Below, piece after piece: positions 1 to 5,270 of a stretch of 5,378 nucleotides of DNA. Numbering within the stretch: position 1 is the first letter of the stretch; each line of letters begins with the position of its first letter. The translations under genes and the position numbers were made by a program. The notes under the pieces were generated by a model that had not been told where the DNA came from, ran no database searches, and worked only from the letters and a program-made list of their open reading frames with translations. The DNA comes from JANNSW01 sp031431235. Lineage in GTDB: Bacteria > Pseudomonadota > Alphaproteobacteria > Rhizobiales > Hyphomicrobiaceae. The stretch covers positions 1 through 5,378 of the forward strand of contig JANPDA010000299.1 in assembly GCA_031431235.1 (NCBI GenBank), read 5' to 3'.

Positions 1-189
1 GTGATCAAGACGGCGGATTGGATTCTGGATTTGGGCCCCGAAGGCGGCGACGGCGGCGGACGGATCAACGCGGAGGGCACGCCAGAGGATGTGGCTGGGG
101 TGAAGGAGAGCTATACGGGCGCGTTCCTGCGGGAGTTGCTCGGGCGGCGGGCGAAGGCGCGCGGAGGGACGCGGAAGGCGGCGGAGTAG
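1..189 (+). CDS. uvrA: UvrA excinuclease ABC subunit A, C-terminal end (5' partial)
   Basis: This is the last 62 codons of uvrA; the gene begins upstream of the window, so the GTG at base 1 is an internal Val. UvrA is the ATP-dependent damage-recognition subunit of UvrABC nucleotide excision repair in the cytoplasm. The visible peptide carries the family's C-terminal signature: VIKTADWILDLGPEGGDGGG (the segment after the Walker B/H-loop of the second ABC domain), then AEGTPEDVAGVKESYTGAFL and a short basic tail ending KAAE. One small oddity is Asn at the position (RINAEG) where most UvrAs have a hydrophobic residue. Stop TAG at 187-189. The gene is followed by a DUF4258 cassette and then by a second partial copy of this same 3' end at 753-902, so this tail may itself have been imported by recombination. 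The identification is very secure. Confidence 0.96.
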   Translation: MIKTADWILDLGPEGGDGGGRINAEGTPEDVAGVKESYTGAFLRELLGRRAKARGGTRKAAE

Positions 190-192
190 TTT

Positions 193-206
193 AGAGAGGC
201 GGGGCC
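193..206 (+). promoter_or_regulatory. Strong Shine-Dalgarno ahead of an interrupted start (GTG 207)
   Basis: AGAGAGG at 193-199 sits 7 nt before a GTG at 207-209, which is better placement than the site before GTG 240. The frame from 207 reads V-N-A-T-F-D and then meets TAG at 225-227 before continuing into the DUF4258 protein. This suggests that 207 was the original start and that translation is now cut off at codon 7, unless the stop is read through. I infer this from spacing and frame only. Confidence 0.5.
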
Positions 207-239
207 GTGAATGCGACATTCGACTAGATCGAGGCTCTG

Positions 240-530
240 GTGCTCGCCGACAAGGTCAGCGTCACCCAGCACGCATTTCAGCGGCTCGCCAAGCATCGCA
301 TCAAGTCCGATGATCTGGTCGCCAGCATAGGGAATGCCGAGGTGCTGGAAGACTATCCGACCTACCACTCCGGTCCGTGCGTTCTCGTGCTACAGTGGGC
401 TGCTGACGGTGCGCCGTTGCACGCCGTCTGGGGCATCGAGAAGGGCACGAGTGAGGCGGCCGTGCTGATCACGACCTACAGAACCGACCCGGCAAATTGG
501 TCGGCCGACTTCAGGACGCGCAAGCCATGA
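240..530 (+). CDS. DUF4258 family protein (toxin-like), possibly N-terminally truncated
   Basis: Protein of 96 residues matching the DUF4258 pattern. It has an N-terminal SVTQHAFQRLAKHRI helix (the family's S-x-H-A-x-x-R block), then DDLVASI, then EDYP at residues 37-40, a strand with PLHAVWGIE, and the closing LITTYRTDPANW. DUF4258 proteins are small, often occur in two-gene cassettes resembling toxin-antitoxin modules, and are thought to relate to RelE-like folds. A toxin role here is inference; no catalytic residue can be proven by eye. I chose GTG 240 because an in-frame TAG lies at 225-227; GAGG at 231-234 gives it an acceptable ribosome site. The blocked frame upstream (from GTG 207) reads like the normal family N-terminus, with IEALVLADK just after the TAG, so the protein may have lost about 11 residues. 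The stop overlaps the next start as ATGA. Confidence 0.8.
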   Translation: MLADKVSVTQHAFQRLAKHRIKSDDLVASIGNAEVLEDYPTYHSGPCVLVLQWAADGAPLHAVWGIEKGTSEAAVLITTYRTDPANWSADFRTRKP

Positions 531-745
531 GGAAGACTCCGACGGTCGAATACGTGCACGAGGGACGCCTCGTAGCCGAGGTTGACGTGACCCTAATCGA
601 GACCGACAGCGAGTGGTCGCCATACTACGACATTGCCGACGTACGCAAAGTCGAGGCCGTGCGCGAAGCGCTGCGTCGCGGCGATTTGAAGGGTGCTGCG
701 AAGCTGGCGAAGGTCTACGAGCTGACTCCGATAGCAGCGGAGTAG
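527..745 (+). CDS. Small partner of DUF4258 protein, putative antitoxin-like hypothetical
   Basis: Protein of 72 residues starting at ATG 527, which overlaps the DUF4258 stop as ATGA, so the two are probably translationally coupled. AGGA at 513-516 is a weak, distant ribosome site. A TTG start at 497 is possible, but it would lengthen the overlap and add unlike sequence. Visible parts are a strand-rich N-terminus (VEYVHEGRLVAEVDVTLIE), a WSPYY segment, and a charged helical C-terminus (VEAVREALRRGDLKGAAKLA, then VYELTPIAAE). I know this architecture as a conserved hypothetical family commonly found next to DUF4258 genes in proteobacteria. It has no helix-turn-helix, zinc finger or membrane segment that I can see. 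An antitoxin role rests on gene order alone. The last codons, GCG GAG TAG, match the end of uvrA exactly (9 bp), which may mark a recombination edge. Confidence 0.72.
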   Translation: MRKTPTVEYVHEGRLVAEVDVTLIETDSEWSPYYDIADVRKVEAVREALRRGDLKGAAKLAKVYELTPIAAE

Positions 746-752
746 AGTCGTC

Positions 753-902
753 TTAGGGGCCGAAGGCGGCGGCCGGATCATCGCCGAAGGTACGCCCTGG
801 GACGTGGCGGGGGTAAAGGAGAGCTACACGGGCGCGTTTTTGCGGGAGCTGCTGGGGCGGAGGGCGAAGGGCCGCGCTGGGGCGCGGAAGGCGGCGGAGT
901 GA
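753..902 (+). pseudogene. Second, partial copy of the uvrA 3' end (remnant)
   Basis: Frame 753-902 encodes the UvrA C-terminus again: LGAEGGGRIIAEGTPWDVAG, then VKESYTGAFLRELLGRRAK and a basic tail ending ARKAAE, stop TGA at 900-902. No start codon or ABC domain precedes it, so it cannot make a working protein alone. Against the intact tail, codons 774-899 align without gaps to 61-186: 37 of 42 residues are identical, and the differing codons include about 13 synonymous changes against 5 that alter the residue. A 9-bp in-frame deletion has shortened the Gly-rich GGDGGG stretch, and homology fades upstream of about 753. The bias to synonymous changes shows that this copy evolved as part of a functional uvrA before being cut off. 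It is probably the displaced original end, or the tail of a donor allele. Confidence 0.88.
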
Positions 903-1048
903 GCGATACTCCGAGAGACGTGATAGGTCATGTCCTGGCCGGGAAGGCTCGGCCATCGCCGCCAACAACCTCGTCGTGATCGAGCAAGCGATACACCATC
1001 CGAATTGGATGGTTGCCACAATCGACGCCGATGCGGTCGAGAGGGCTC
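903..1048. other. Convergent intergenic junction with hairpin; no clear gene
   Basis: This 146-bp stretch lies between the uvrA remnant (+) and the 3' end of the sugar-modification cluster (-). The + frame from 901 to a TGA at 1060-1062 is open and contains AIAANNLVVIEQAI and WMVATIDADAVERALRLA with mostly G/C third bases at first. It has no supported start or ribosome site and I do not recognise it. It may be the eroded end of a former downstream gene. Confidence 0.45.
937..954 (+). terminator. GC-rich hairpin in the convergent junction, possible weak terminator
   Basis: GGCCGGG (937-943) pairs with CTCGGCC (948-954) around an AAGG loop, giving 7 pairs with one G-U on the + strand RNA. It lies 35 nt past the uvrA remnant stop, where a terminator for the old uvrA transcript would be expected. 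No T-run follows, so intrinsic termination is uncertain. On the - strand RNA the G-U becomes an A-C mismatch, so it fits + transcripts better. Confidence 0.3.
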
Positions 1049-1876
1049 TCAGACTCGCTTGAGATAGCCATGCGGCGCTGCGCTGAGCAGGAGCTTGTCG
1101 TCAACGGTGCGGTCAAGCTTGAGTACGAGGTCGCCACCGTCAGCGGCTTTGCGGCCCTCCTCCGTCAGCAGGCGTAGATACTCGCGGATGGCCGTCCTCG
1201 GGTTGTCGCCACGACTCCAGGGACGGTCGGGAAACACATCGTCGTCGAGGTCCTCGACGATCGTATCGTACACCAGGCAGTAGCTGCCCGGCGAAGCGAG
1301 CGGGGCATAGAGCTCGAGCTCGGCAAGGACGTGGGCGTGGGTGTGGTTGGAATCCAGGCACACCAGAACGCGCTCGTAGCCGGCGGCGCGCTCGGCCACC
1401 CGACGTGCAACACCGGCGTCGATCGACGACCCTTCGATCATGTCGATGCGGTGTGCGAAGGGGTGGGCCTCGATCGCGCCGCGGTTGTGAGCACGGATGT
1501 CGATATCGACACCGAGCACGCGCCGGCGAGTCGCCTTCGGATCGAGCACGCTACCGGTCTCGACCGCCTCCGCCATGTCGAGCAGCGCCAGCATTGTGGC
1601 GCTGAGCATCAGCGAGCCACCATGAGCGATGCCGGTTTCGATGATGAGGTCTGGCTTCACCTGCCAGACGAGCTCCTGGAACACGACCATGTCGCCAGGA
1701 AGCTGAATGATCGGGCGACCGAGCCAGTCGAAGTGGTACATGTAGCGGCGACGGAAAGCGAGATCCAGCCAGCGTGCCGAGGCGTCCTTCAGCGCGTCGT
1801 CGCCGGCATAGGAGGCGATGGTTGCGGCTCTCTCCGCAGCAAAGGCGGCAATCGGATCGGTCTTGTCAGCGGTCAT
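1049..1876 (-). CDS. CmcI/rhamnosyl O-methyltransferase family protein (annotated as cephalosporin hydroxylase family)
   Basis: Protein of 275 residues of the RMNT_CmcI family, SAM-dependent methyltransferases that include CmcI of cephamycin biosynthesis and rhamnosyl O-methyltransferases. Family signs in order: a YHFDWLGRPIIQLPGDM block (47-63), FQELVWQVKPDLIIETG leading into the SAM loop ETGIAHGGS (80-88), GVDIDIR (122-128, acidic residue after strand 2), EGSS (148-151), CLDSNHTHAHV (173-183), YDTIVEDL (203-210, acidic residues that could bind a metal), and a C-terminal APHGYLKRV. The usual label 'cephalosporin hydroxylase' is misleading here: among sugar genes, O-methylation of a sugar or glycan is more likely, though the substrate is not shown. 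ATG 1876 has GAGGGG just upstream and overlaps the 3' end of the epimerase gene by 11 nt, implying coupling. It is the last gene of the cluster. Confidence 0.9.
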   Translation of the reverse strand: MTADKTDPIAAFAAERAATIASYAGDDALKDASARWLDLAFRRRYMYHFDWLGRPIIQLPGDMVVFQELVWQVKPDLIIETGIAHGGSLMLSATMLALLDMAEAVETGSVLDPKATRRRVLGVDIDIRAHNRGAIEAHPFAHRIDMIEGSSIDAGVARRVAERAAGYERVLVCLDSNHTHAHVLAELELYAPLASPGSYCLVYDTIVEDLDDDVFPDRPWSRGDNPRTAIREYLRLLTEEGRKAADGGDLVLKLDRTVDDKLLLSAAPHGYLKRV

Positions 1877-2702
1877 TGCGCCCCTCAGGAATTGTTCGCT
1901 CGTCTGCGTTCAGGAGCTCCGCGAGCTCGTCGATGAGCCGGCGCGGCTCAAATCCAAACTCTTGGCGCACGCGTTCATTGTCGATCATCGGGAAGACGCG
2001 CCGCGCCGCCCCCGGTTGGAAGGTGATGGTGGCGCCGGTGAGCCGACCGAGCGCCGAGGCGAGCGTGCCATGGGTGGTGGCAGCGCCGCTCGCCACGTTG
2101 TAGAGCCGCTCGCGGCCGCGCAGGCTGATCGCAGCGATGAGACGGACCACATCGTCGACGGCGACATAGTCCTTTGAGGAGAGTGCATCCTCGCGGATCG
2201 TCACGGCGCCGGTCCGACGCACACTTTCAATGACCGAGCCGAGGAAACTCGTTGTCCCTTGGCCCGGACCAAAGACGTTTGCAAGGCGGGCAACACGAAC
2301 CGCGGGATCGTCACGGCCCAGGCAGAATGCCTCGCCGAGCAGCTTGCTCAGATCGTAGAGCGAATCGGCCGATGGCAGTACCGGGAGCGGCGTCCGCTCC
2401 GAGCCGACGCCGCTGGCGCCGAGGCCACCATAGACCCGTGTGCTCGACAAGTAGAGCCAGGACTGGAAACGGGCCGCTCGCATGAGGCGCACAAGAGTGT
2501 GGACATGGGCGTCGATCGTCTCGAGCGGGCGCTGCCGGAAATCGGCGGTCAGGCCGATGCAGTAGATGACGTGGCCGAGATCAGTGTCGGGCGTGAATTC
2601 GGCCGAGCGTTCAGGCACGACGACTTCATGGCCGACCGCCGCCAGATGGGTGGCGAGATGTCTGCCGATGAAACCCTGGCCGCCAAAGACCGTCCACCTC
2701 AT
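1866..2702 (-). CDS. NAD-dependent epimerase/dehydratase (extended SDR), nucleotide-sugar reductase or epimerase
   Basis: With start ATG 2702 the protein is 278 residues. It has the N-terminal Rossmann motif GGQGFIG (7-13), the catalytic triad as YLSSTRVYG (Ser 86/87) and YDLSK (Tyr116, Lys120), and the extended-SDR segment RLANVFGPGQG (139-149). The tail, with SSKDYVAVDDVV and YNVASG, is typical of sugar-nucleotide binding. Such enzymes dehydrate, epimerise or reduce NDP-sugars in the cytoplasm. Next to an RmlC-like epimerase and a C-methyltransferase it could be the 4-ketoreductase that finishes a deoxysugar, but that is inference. The open frame runs back to 2936, but the added 78 residues are Arg-rich and unlike the family. 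ATG 2711 is an alternative start 3 codons earlier. I chose 2702 because the protein then begins directly before the first strand, GGATGG lies upstream, and it forms an ATGA overlap with the small ORF 2699-2872. Confidence 0.9.
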   Translation of the reverse strand: MRWTVFGGQGFIGRHLATHLAAVGHEVVVPERSAEFTPDTDLGHVIYCIGLTADFRQRPLETIDAHVHTLVRLMRAARFQSWLYLSSTRVYGGLGASGVGSERTPLPVLPSADSLYDLSKLLGEAFCLGRDDPAVRVARLANVFGPGQGTTSFLGSVIESVRRTGAVTIREDALSSKDYVAVDDVVRLIAAISLRGRERLYNVASGAATTHGTLASALGRLTGATITFQPGAARRVFPMIDNERVRQEFGFEPRRLIDELAELLNADERTIPEGRNDR

Positions 2703-2872
2703 CGACGCCATCCGATGAAGAGCGGGAGCGATCCCCGATCGATCGAGCATCCGCTCCTGTCGCCGTGAACCAGCGACAGCGCGCCGATGCCTTTGCCGGC
2801 GAGGCGCGAGCGGCCGGCTCTGGTCCCCTCGAGCGCCAATCCCGACCCGATCGATGCCTGCAAAGGGCTCAC
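2699..2872 (-). CDS. Candidate small ORF of 57 codons bridging the FkbM and SDR genes
   Basis: On the - strand a GTG at 2872-2870 overlaps the FkbM stop as GTGA, and the frame stays open until TGA at 2701-2699, which overlaps the SDR start as ATGA. It therefore fills the whole gap with coupled junctions at both ends. The 57-residue product is basic and Gly/Ser-rich (for example RSRLAGKGIGALSLVHGDRS), has two Trp/Phe-containing turns near the C-terminus (LPLFIGWRR), and shows no signal peptide or membrane helix. By hand, GC at codon position 3 is 45 of 57, against about 36 of 57 at positions 1 and 2, a modest coding signal. I see no good ribosome site, so it would rely on reinitiation. I recognise no family. 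It could be a real small protein, a spacer that lets ribosomes reach the SDR start, the remains of a decayed gene, or chance. Confidence 0.4.
   Translation of the reverse strand: MSPLQASIGSGLALEGTRAGRSRLAGKGIGALSLVHGDRSGCSIDRGSLPLFIGWRR
2757..2779. repeat. Inverted repeat inside the small ORF
   Basis: CTGTCGC (2757-2763) and GCGACAG (2773-2779) are perfect 7-bp arms around a 9-nt loop, 55 nt before the SDR start. No T-run follows on either strand, so it is not a standard terminator. It might act as an RNA hairpin that tunes SDR translation, or be chance. Confidence 0.25.
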
Positions 2873-3945
2873 GATGCTGCGGTGCCCGGTTGGTGGCGTT
2901 CTGAGAAGCGATGATGCAGCAGCTTCGGGCTGACACCCCGACGCACCACCAATCCGAGGTCCTTCACCAGGCTCGAACGCTTTGTCGCGAACATGTTGAA
3001 TCCATGCGGCGGCCCTTCGAGATAGATGTCATCGAGGTCGACCAGCTCGACCGGCAGCCCGCTCATGTCGACATGGGCCTGATAGTCCCGGACGGCGAAG
3101 ACGTCATAACCATGATCGAGCAGGAAGCCAATTATCGGCGTCCTCTTAATTCCCGTCGACCAATCCACATAGCTCCGATGAATCTCGAACACTAGATCCG
3201 GAGATGAATTCACCGGGCTGGCCATAAAGTGTTCAGCCCCCTGAAGCGCCGAGAACTCGCCACCTTCGATATCTAGCATCACCAGATCGAGCGTCTCCAC
3301 ACCAGATTTACGGCAATACTCGTCAATTGTAGTTACGGGAAAGGCGTCCGGTGTCTTAGAATCACACCATTGCGGCGTTGCATGCGAATCGCTGCCCTGC
3401 AGCTGCACGAAACCCGGTCGACTCCAAAGTCCAACGGCGTTCACTGTAATATTGGAGAGTCCGTTTGCTGACGCGTTCTTTCGCAGTGCGTCCAGCTGCA
3501 AGGCCTGCAACTCGAAGCAATGCACGTGACCGCCTCGTTCGGCGACAAGGCTCGCCAACGGCAGCGCATGGTCGCCACAGTAGGCGCCGCCGACCAGGAC
3601 ATGGCGGGCGCGTCCGGCCAGCATCAGCAGGAGTCGCGTGGTCTGAGGCTCCCAGACGTGATCGAGCGGCTCAACGCCCATCGCGAACTCACGAGCGATC
3701 CGCGACTTGTATGGCATCGAGAACATCAATCCCGAGCTCAGCTTGCGCGAGACCAACGGAATATCTTTGTAGAGAGCATCGACCAGCGGACCCGTAGCCG
3801 TCTCGCGCAGATCCACTCCCTCGTGCCGGCGCTGATGACGGCTCTCCCACTCGAGGAGTGCAGCGATGATCCGTTCGCGAGTTGCGGCGTCCTGTCCAAT
3901 CAGCGAAAGGCAGCCTTCGATTGACTGCAATTCTTTCGTTGTCAT
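2869..3945 (-). CDS. FkbM-family SAM-dependent methyltransferase with N-terminal extension
   Basis: Protein of 358 residues. The methyltransferase core (FkbM, Methyltransf_21 type) covers roughly 100-325: strand 1 and SAM loop VLVGGAYCGDHALPLA (116-131), VHCFELQ with acidic Glu145 after strand 2, SNITVNAVGLW, then LDIEGGEFSALQGAE (224-238), FEIHRSYVDW, and an ending around GPPHGFNMFATKR. The loop reads GGAYCGD where many members have D-V-G-A-N-x-G. FkbM enzymes usually O-methylate sugars or glycans; the substrate here is unknown. The first ~95 residues are extra to the usual core of about 250 and resemble no domain I can name. ATG 3945 has GGAG 7 nt upstream. GC is clearly lower than its neighbours (about 53% by hand over 3121-3480 against about 65% at 4681-4740), suggesting separate acquisition. 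It ends in a GTGA overlap with the small ORF. Confidence 0.9.
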   Translation of the reverse strand: MTTKELQSIEGCLSLIGQDAATRERIIAALLEWESRHQRRHEGVDLRETATGPLVDALYKDIPLVSRKLSSGLMFSMPYKSRIAREFAMGVEPLDHVWEPQTTRLLLMLAGRARHVLVGGAYCGDHALPLASLVAERGGHVHCFELQALQLDALRKNASANGLSNITVNAVGLWSRPGFVQLQGSDSHATPQWCDSKTPDAFPVTTIDEYCRKSGVETLDLVMLDIEGGEFSALQGAEHFMASPVNSSPDLVFEIHRSYVDWSTGIKRTPIIGFLLDHGYDVFAVRDYQAHVDMSGLPVELVDLDDIYLEGPPHGFNMFATKRSSLVKDLGLVVRRGVSPKLLHHRFSERHQPGTAAS

Positions 3946-3967
3946 GTTCCATCTCCGGCGCGATAGT
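3946..3967 (-). promoter_or_regulatory. Ribosome binding site of the FkbM gene
   Basis: On the - strand CCGGAGATGGAAC precedes ATG 3945, placing GGAG 7 nt before the start. It is the clearest independent ribosome site in the cluster, matching the only gene that is not overlapped by the one before it, and it fixes the start. Confidence 0.6.
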
Positions 3968-3990
3968 AATGTCGAACTAACCGAACACTG

Positions 3991-4022
3991 GTGGATGGCG
4001 ACTTGAATTCACCGACATCCAC
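3991..4022. repeat. Imperfect hairpin in the 89-nt gap before the FkbM gene
   Basis: GTGGATG (3991-3997) and CATCCAC (4016-4022) are perfect 7-bp arms. On the - strand RNA the stem can continue past one mismatch with C-G, G-C and two G-U pairs, closing on a GAAUUCAA loop that holds an EcoRI-type palindrome. No T-run follows on either side, so an intrinsic terminator is unlikely. An RNA processing or attenuation element, or a protein-binding dyad, are alternatives; none is shown. Confidence 0.4.
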
Positions 4023-4034
4023 AAAGACCCGCGC

Positions 4035-5270
4035 TCATAGCGGGGTGATGATCTTTGCCACCTGGACCGTATTGACGAACCGCCCGCCCCATTCCCCGAT
4101 GTAGGCGAGCTGGCGGACAATCTCCTCGGCCAGGTTCCAGGGCAGAATCACGACGAGTTGGGGCCGATCGGCCCTCAAGTGCCCCTCGCCCACGATCGGG
4201 ATCCGGCTGCCGGGCAGGAACCGCCCCTGCTTGTTGGGATTGCGATCGACCACATAGGGGATGAGGTCGGCGTGAACGCCTGCATAGTTCATCAGCGTGT
4301 TGCCCTTGGCCGCGGCACCATAGCCCGCCACCTTCAGCCCGTCACGCTTGGCATCGAGCAGGAAGCGCAGAAAATCGTTCTTGATGCGGTCGGCGCGGGC
4401 CTGGAAATCCTGGTAGTAGGCCAGTGTCGTCATGCCGGCGGAGCACTCGCGCTCGATGAGGGCGCCAACGCTCGCTTCGATCGCATGGCGGCCGGTATCG
4501 GATCTCTGGGCATGGACGCGCAGGCTGCCGCCATGGGTCGCCAGCTCATCCACATCGAAGACCTCGAGGCCGTTCGCCCGGAAAACCGTGCGGACCGCGG
4601 TCAACGACAGGTAGGAGAAGTGCTCGTGGTAGACGGTGTCGAATTGAGCCTCGGCGACGAGCCGCAGCAGATGCGGGAACTCGAAGGTGGCGACCCCCTC
4701 GGGCTGCAATAGCCGGGCAAAGCCCGCCACGAAATCGTTGATGTCGGGCACATGCGCCAGCACGTTGTTGGCGACCAGGAGGTCGGCCCGGCGCCCATCG
4801 GCTGCCAGCCGCGTGGCAAGCTCGACCCCGAAGAAGGCTTCGACGATCTCGATGCCTCTGGCACGGGCGGCCGCGGCCGTGCCGGCTGTCGGCTCGACGC
4901 CGTAGCAGGGAATGCCGTGCGCCTTGGCGTATTGCAGCAGGTAGCCGTCGTTGGCCGCAATTTCCACGACCATGCTGGAGCGGTCGAGCCCGAGCCGGCT
5001 GATCATCGCCGCGACATAGGCTTCCGCATGCTTCAGCCACGAGTTGGAGAAGGAGCTGAAATAGGCGTAGTCGCCCGAGAACAGCTCGGCTGCGTCCGCG
5101 TAATCCTCGGTCTGGACCAGCCAGCAGTGATCGCAGACGAGCACGCGCAGGGGATAGTACCGCTCTGGCAGGTGGAGATCGGCGGCACTCAGGTAGGCGT
5201 TGGAGGGTGGCGCCGTGGCCAGGTCGAGAAAGATGTGATCGAGGCTCGCGCTACAATGCCGGCATTTCAT
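4035..5270 (-). CDS. Sugar C-methyltransferase, three-domain TylC3/NovU/TcaB9 type
   Basis: Protein of 411 residues with start at ATG 5270 (GAGGGG 8 nt upstream; it forms an ATGA overlap with the preceding gene). A frame extension to 5351 is only the other frame of that gene. Domain order: N-terminal zinc-binding domain (Cys3, Cys6, Cys46, Cys49 in CRHC and CDHC), central SAM-binding methyltransferase with VVEIAANDGYLLQ (101-113), VEPTAG, and NNVLAHVPD (168-176), then YHEHFSYLS (214-222), and a C-terminal Rossmann-like domain with AGYGAAAKGNTLMNYAG and VVDRNPNKQG. Members add a methyl group to carbon 3 or 5 of dTDP-4-keto-6-deoxysugars. The active-site residues known from TcaB9 (a His, then Tyr-x-Glu-His) appear to be matched by His173 and Tyr214/Glu216/His217. 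Length agrees with the family (about 410). It probably acts on the RmlC-type product in the cytoplasm; which carbon is methylated cannot be told. Confidence 0.93.
   Translation of the reverse strand: MKCRHCSASLDHIFLDLATAPPSNAYLSAADLHLPERYYPLRVLVCDHCWLVQTEDYADAAELFSGDYAYFSSFSNSWLKHAEAYVAAMISRLGLDRSSMVVEIAANDGYLLQYAKAHGIPCYGVEPTAGTAAAARARGIEIVEAFFGVELATRLAADGRRADLLVANNVLAHVPDINDFVAGFARLLQPEGVATFEFPHLLRLVAEAQFDTVYHEHFSYLSLTAVRTVFRANGLEVFDVDELATHGGSLRVHAQRSDTGRHAIEASVGALIERECSAGMTTLAYYQDFQARADRIKNDFLRFLLDAKRDGLKVAGYGAAAKGNTLMNYAGVHADLIPYVVDRNPNKQGRFLPGSRIPIVGEGHLRADRPQLVVILPWNLAEEIVRQLAYIGEWGGRFVNTVQVAKIITPL

Larger units (their letters stand above)
181..745 (+). repeat. 9-bp direct repeat GCGGAGTAG bounding the cassette (181-189 and 737-745)
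   Basis: GCGGAGTAG occurs at the uvrA stop (181-189) and again at the stop of the second cassette gene (737-745), so 547 bp lie between the two copies and the repeat unit is 556 bp. The second copy is followed within 8 nt by the start of the duplicated uvrA tail. It could be a short homology used in recombination, or simply the shared codons Ala-Glu-stop in a GC-rich genome. Confidence 0.4.

Noticed and set aside
1..902. Insertion sequence or integrase-driven island
   Set aside because: No transposase, recombinase or terminal inverted repeats are visible around the cassette; homologous or illegitimate recombination explains the uvrA repeat better.
937..954. Strong intrinsic terminator
   Set aside because: The hairpin is real, but no T-run follows, so I keep it only as a weak candidate.
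955..984. NNLVVIE resembling the UvrA stretch VVVIEHNLDV, as a third uvrA fragment
   Set aside because: The likeness covers only a few residues, the following residues do not match, and it lies after the UvrA C-terminal copy rather than before it.
1331..1936. 201-codon open frame on the + strand
   Set aside because: It lies opposite the well-supported CmcI-family gene and the end of the SDR gene; its product has no family motif, so it is a GC-rich shadow frame.
2259..2768. 169-codon open frame on the + strand
   Set aside because: Antisense to the SDR Rossmann and catalytic segments; no recognisable domain.
2703..2936. 78-residue N-terminal extension of the SDR frame
   Set aside because: Arg-rich, unlike SDR proteins, and overlaps the FkbM coding end; the Rossmann motif expects a start at 2702 (or 2711).
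4158..4712. 184-codon open frame on the + strand
   Set aside because: Antisense shadow of the C-methyltransferase, whose domains and catalytic motifs are clear on the - strand.
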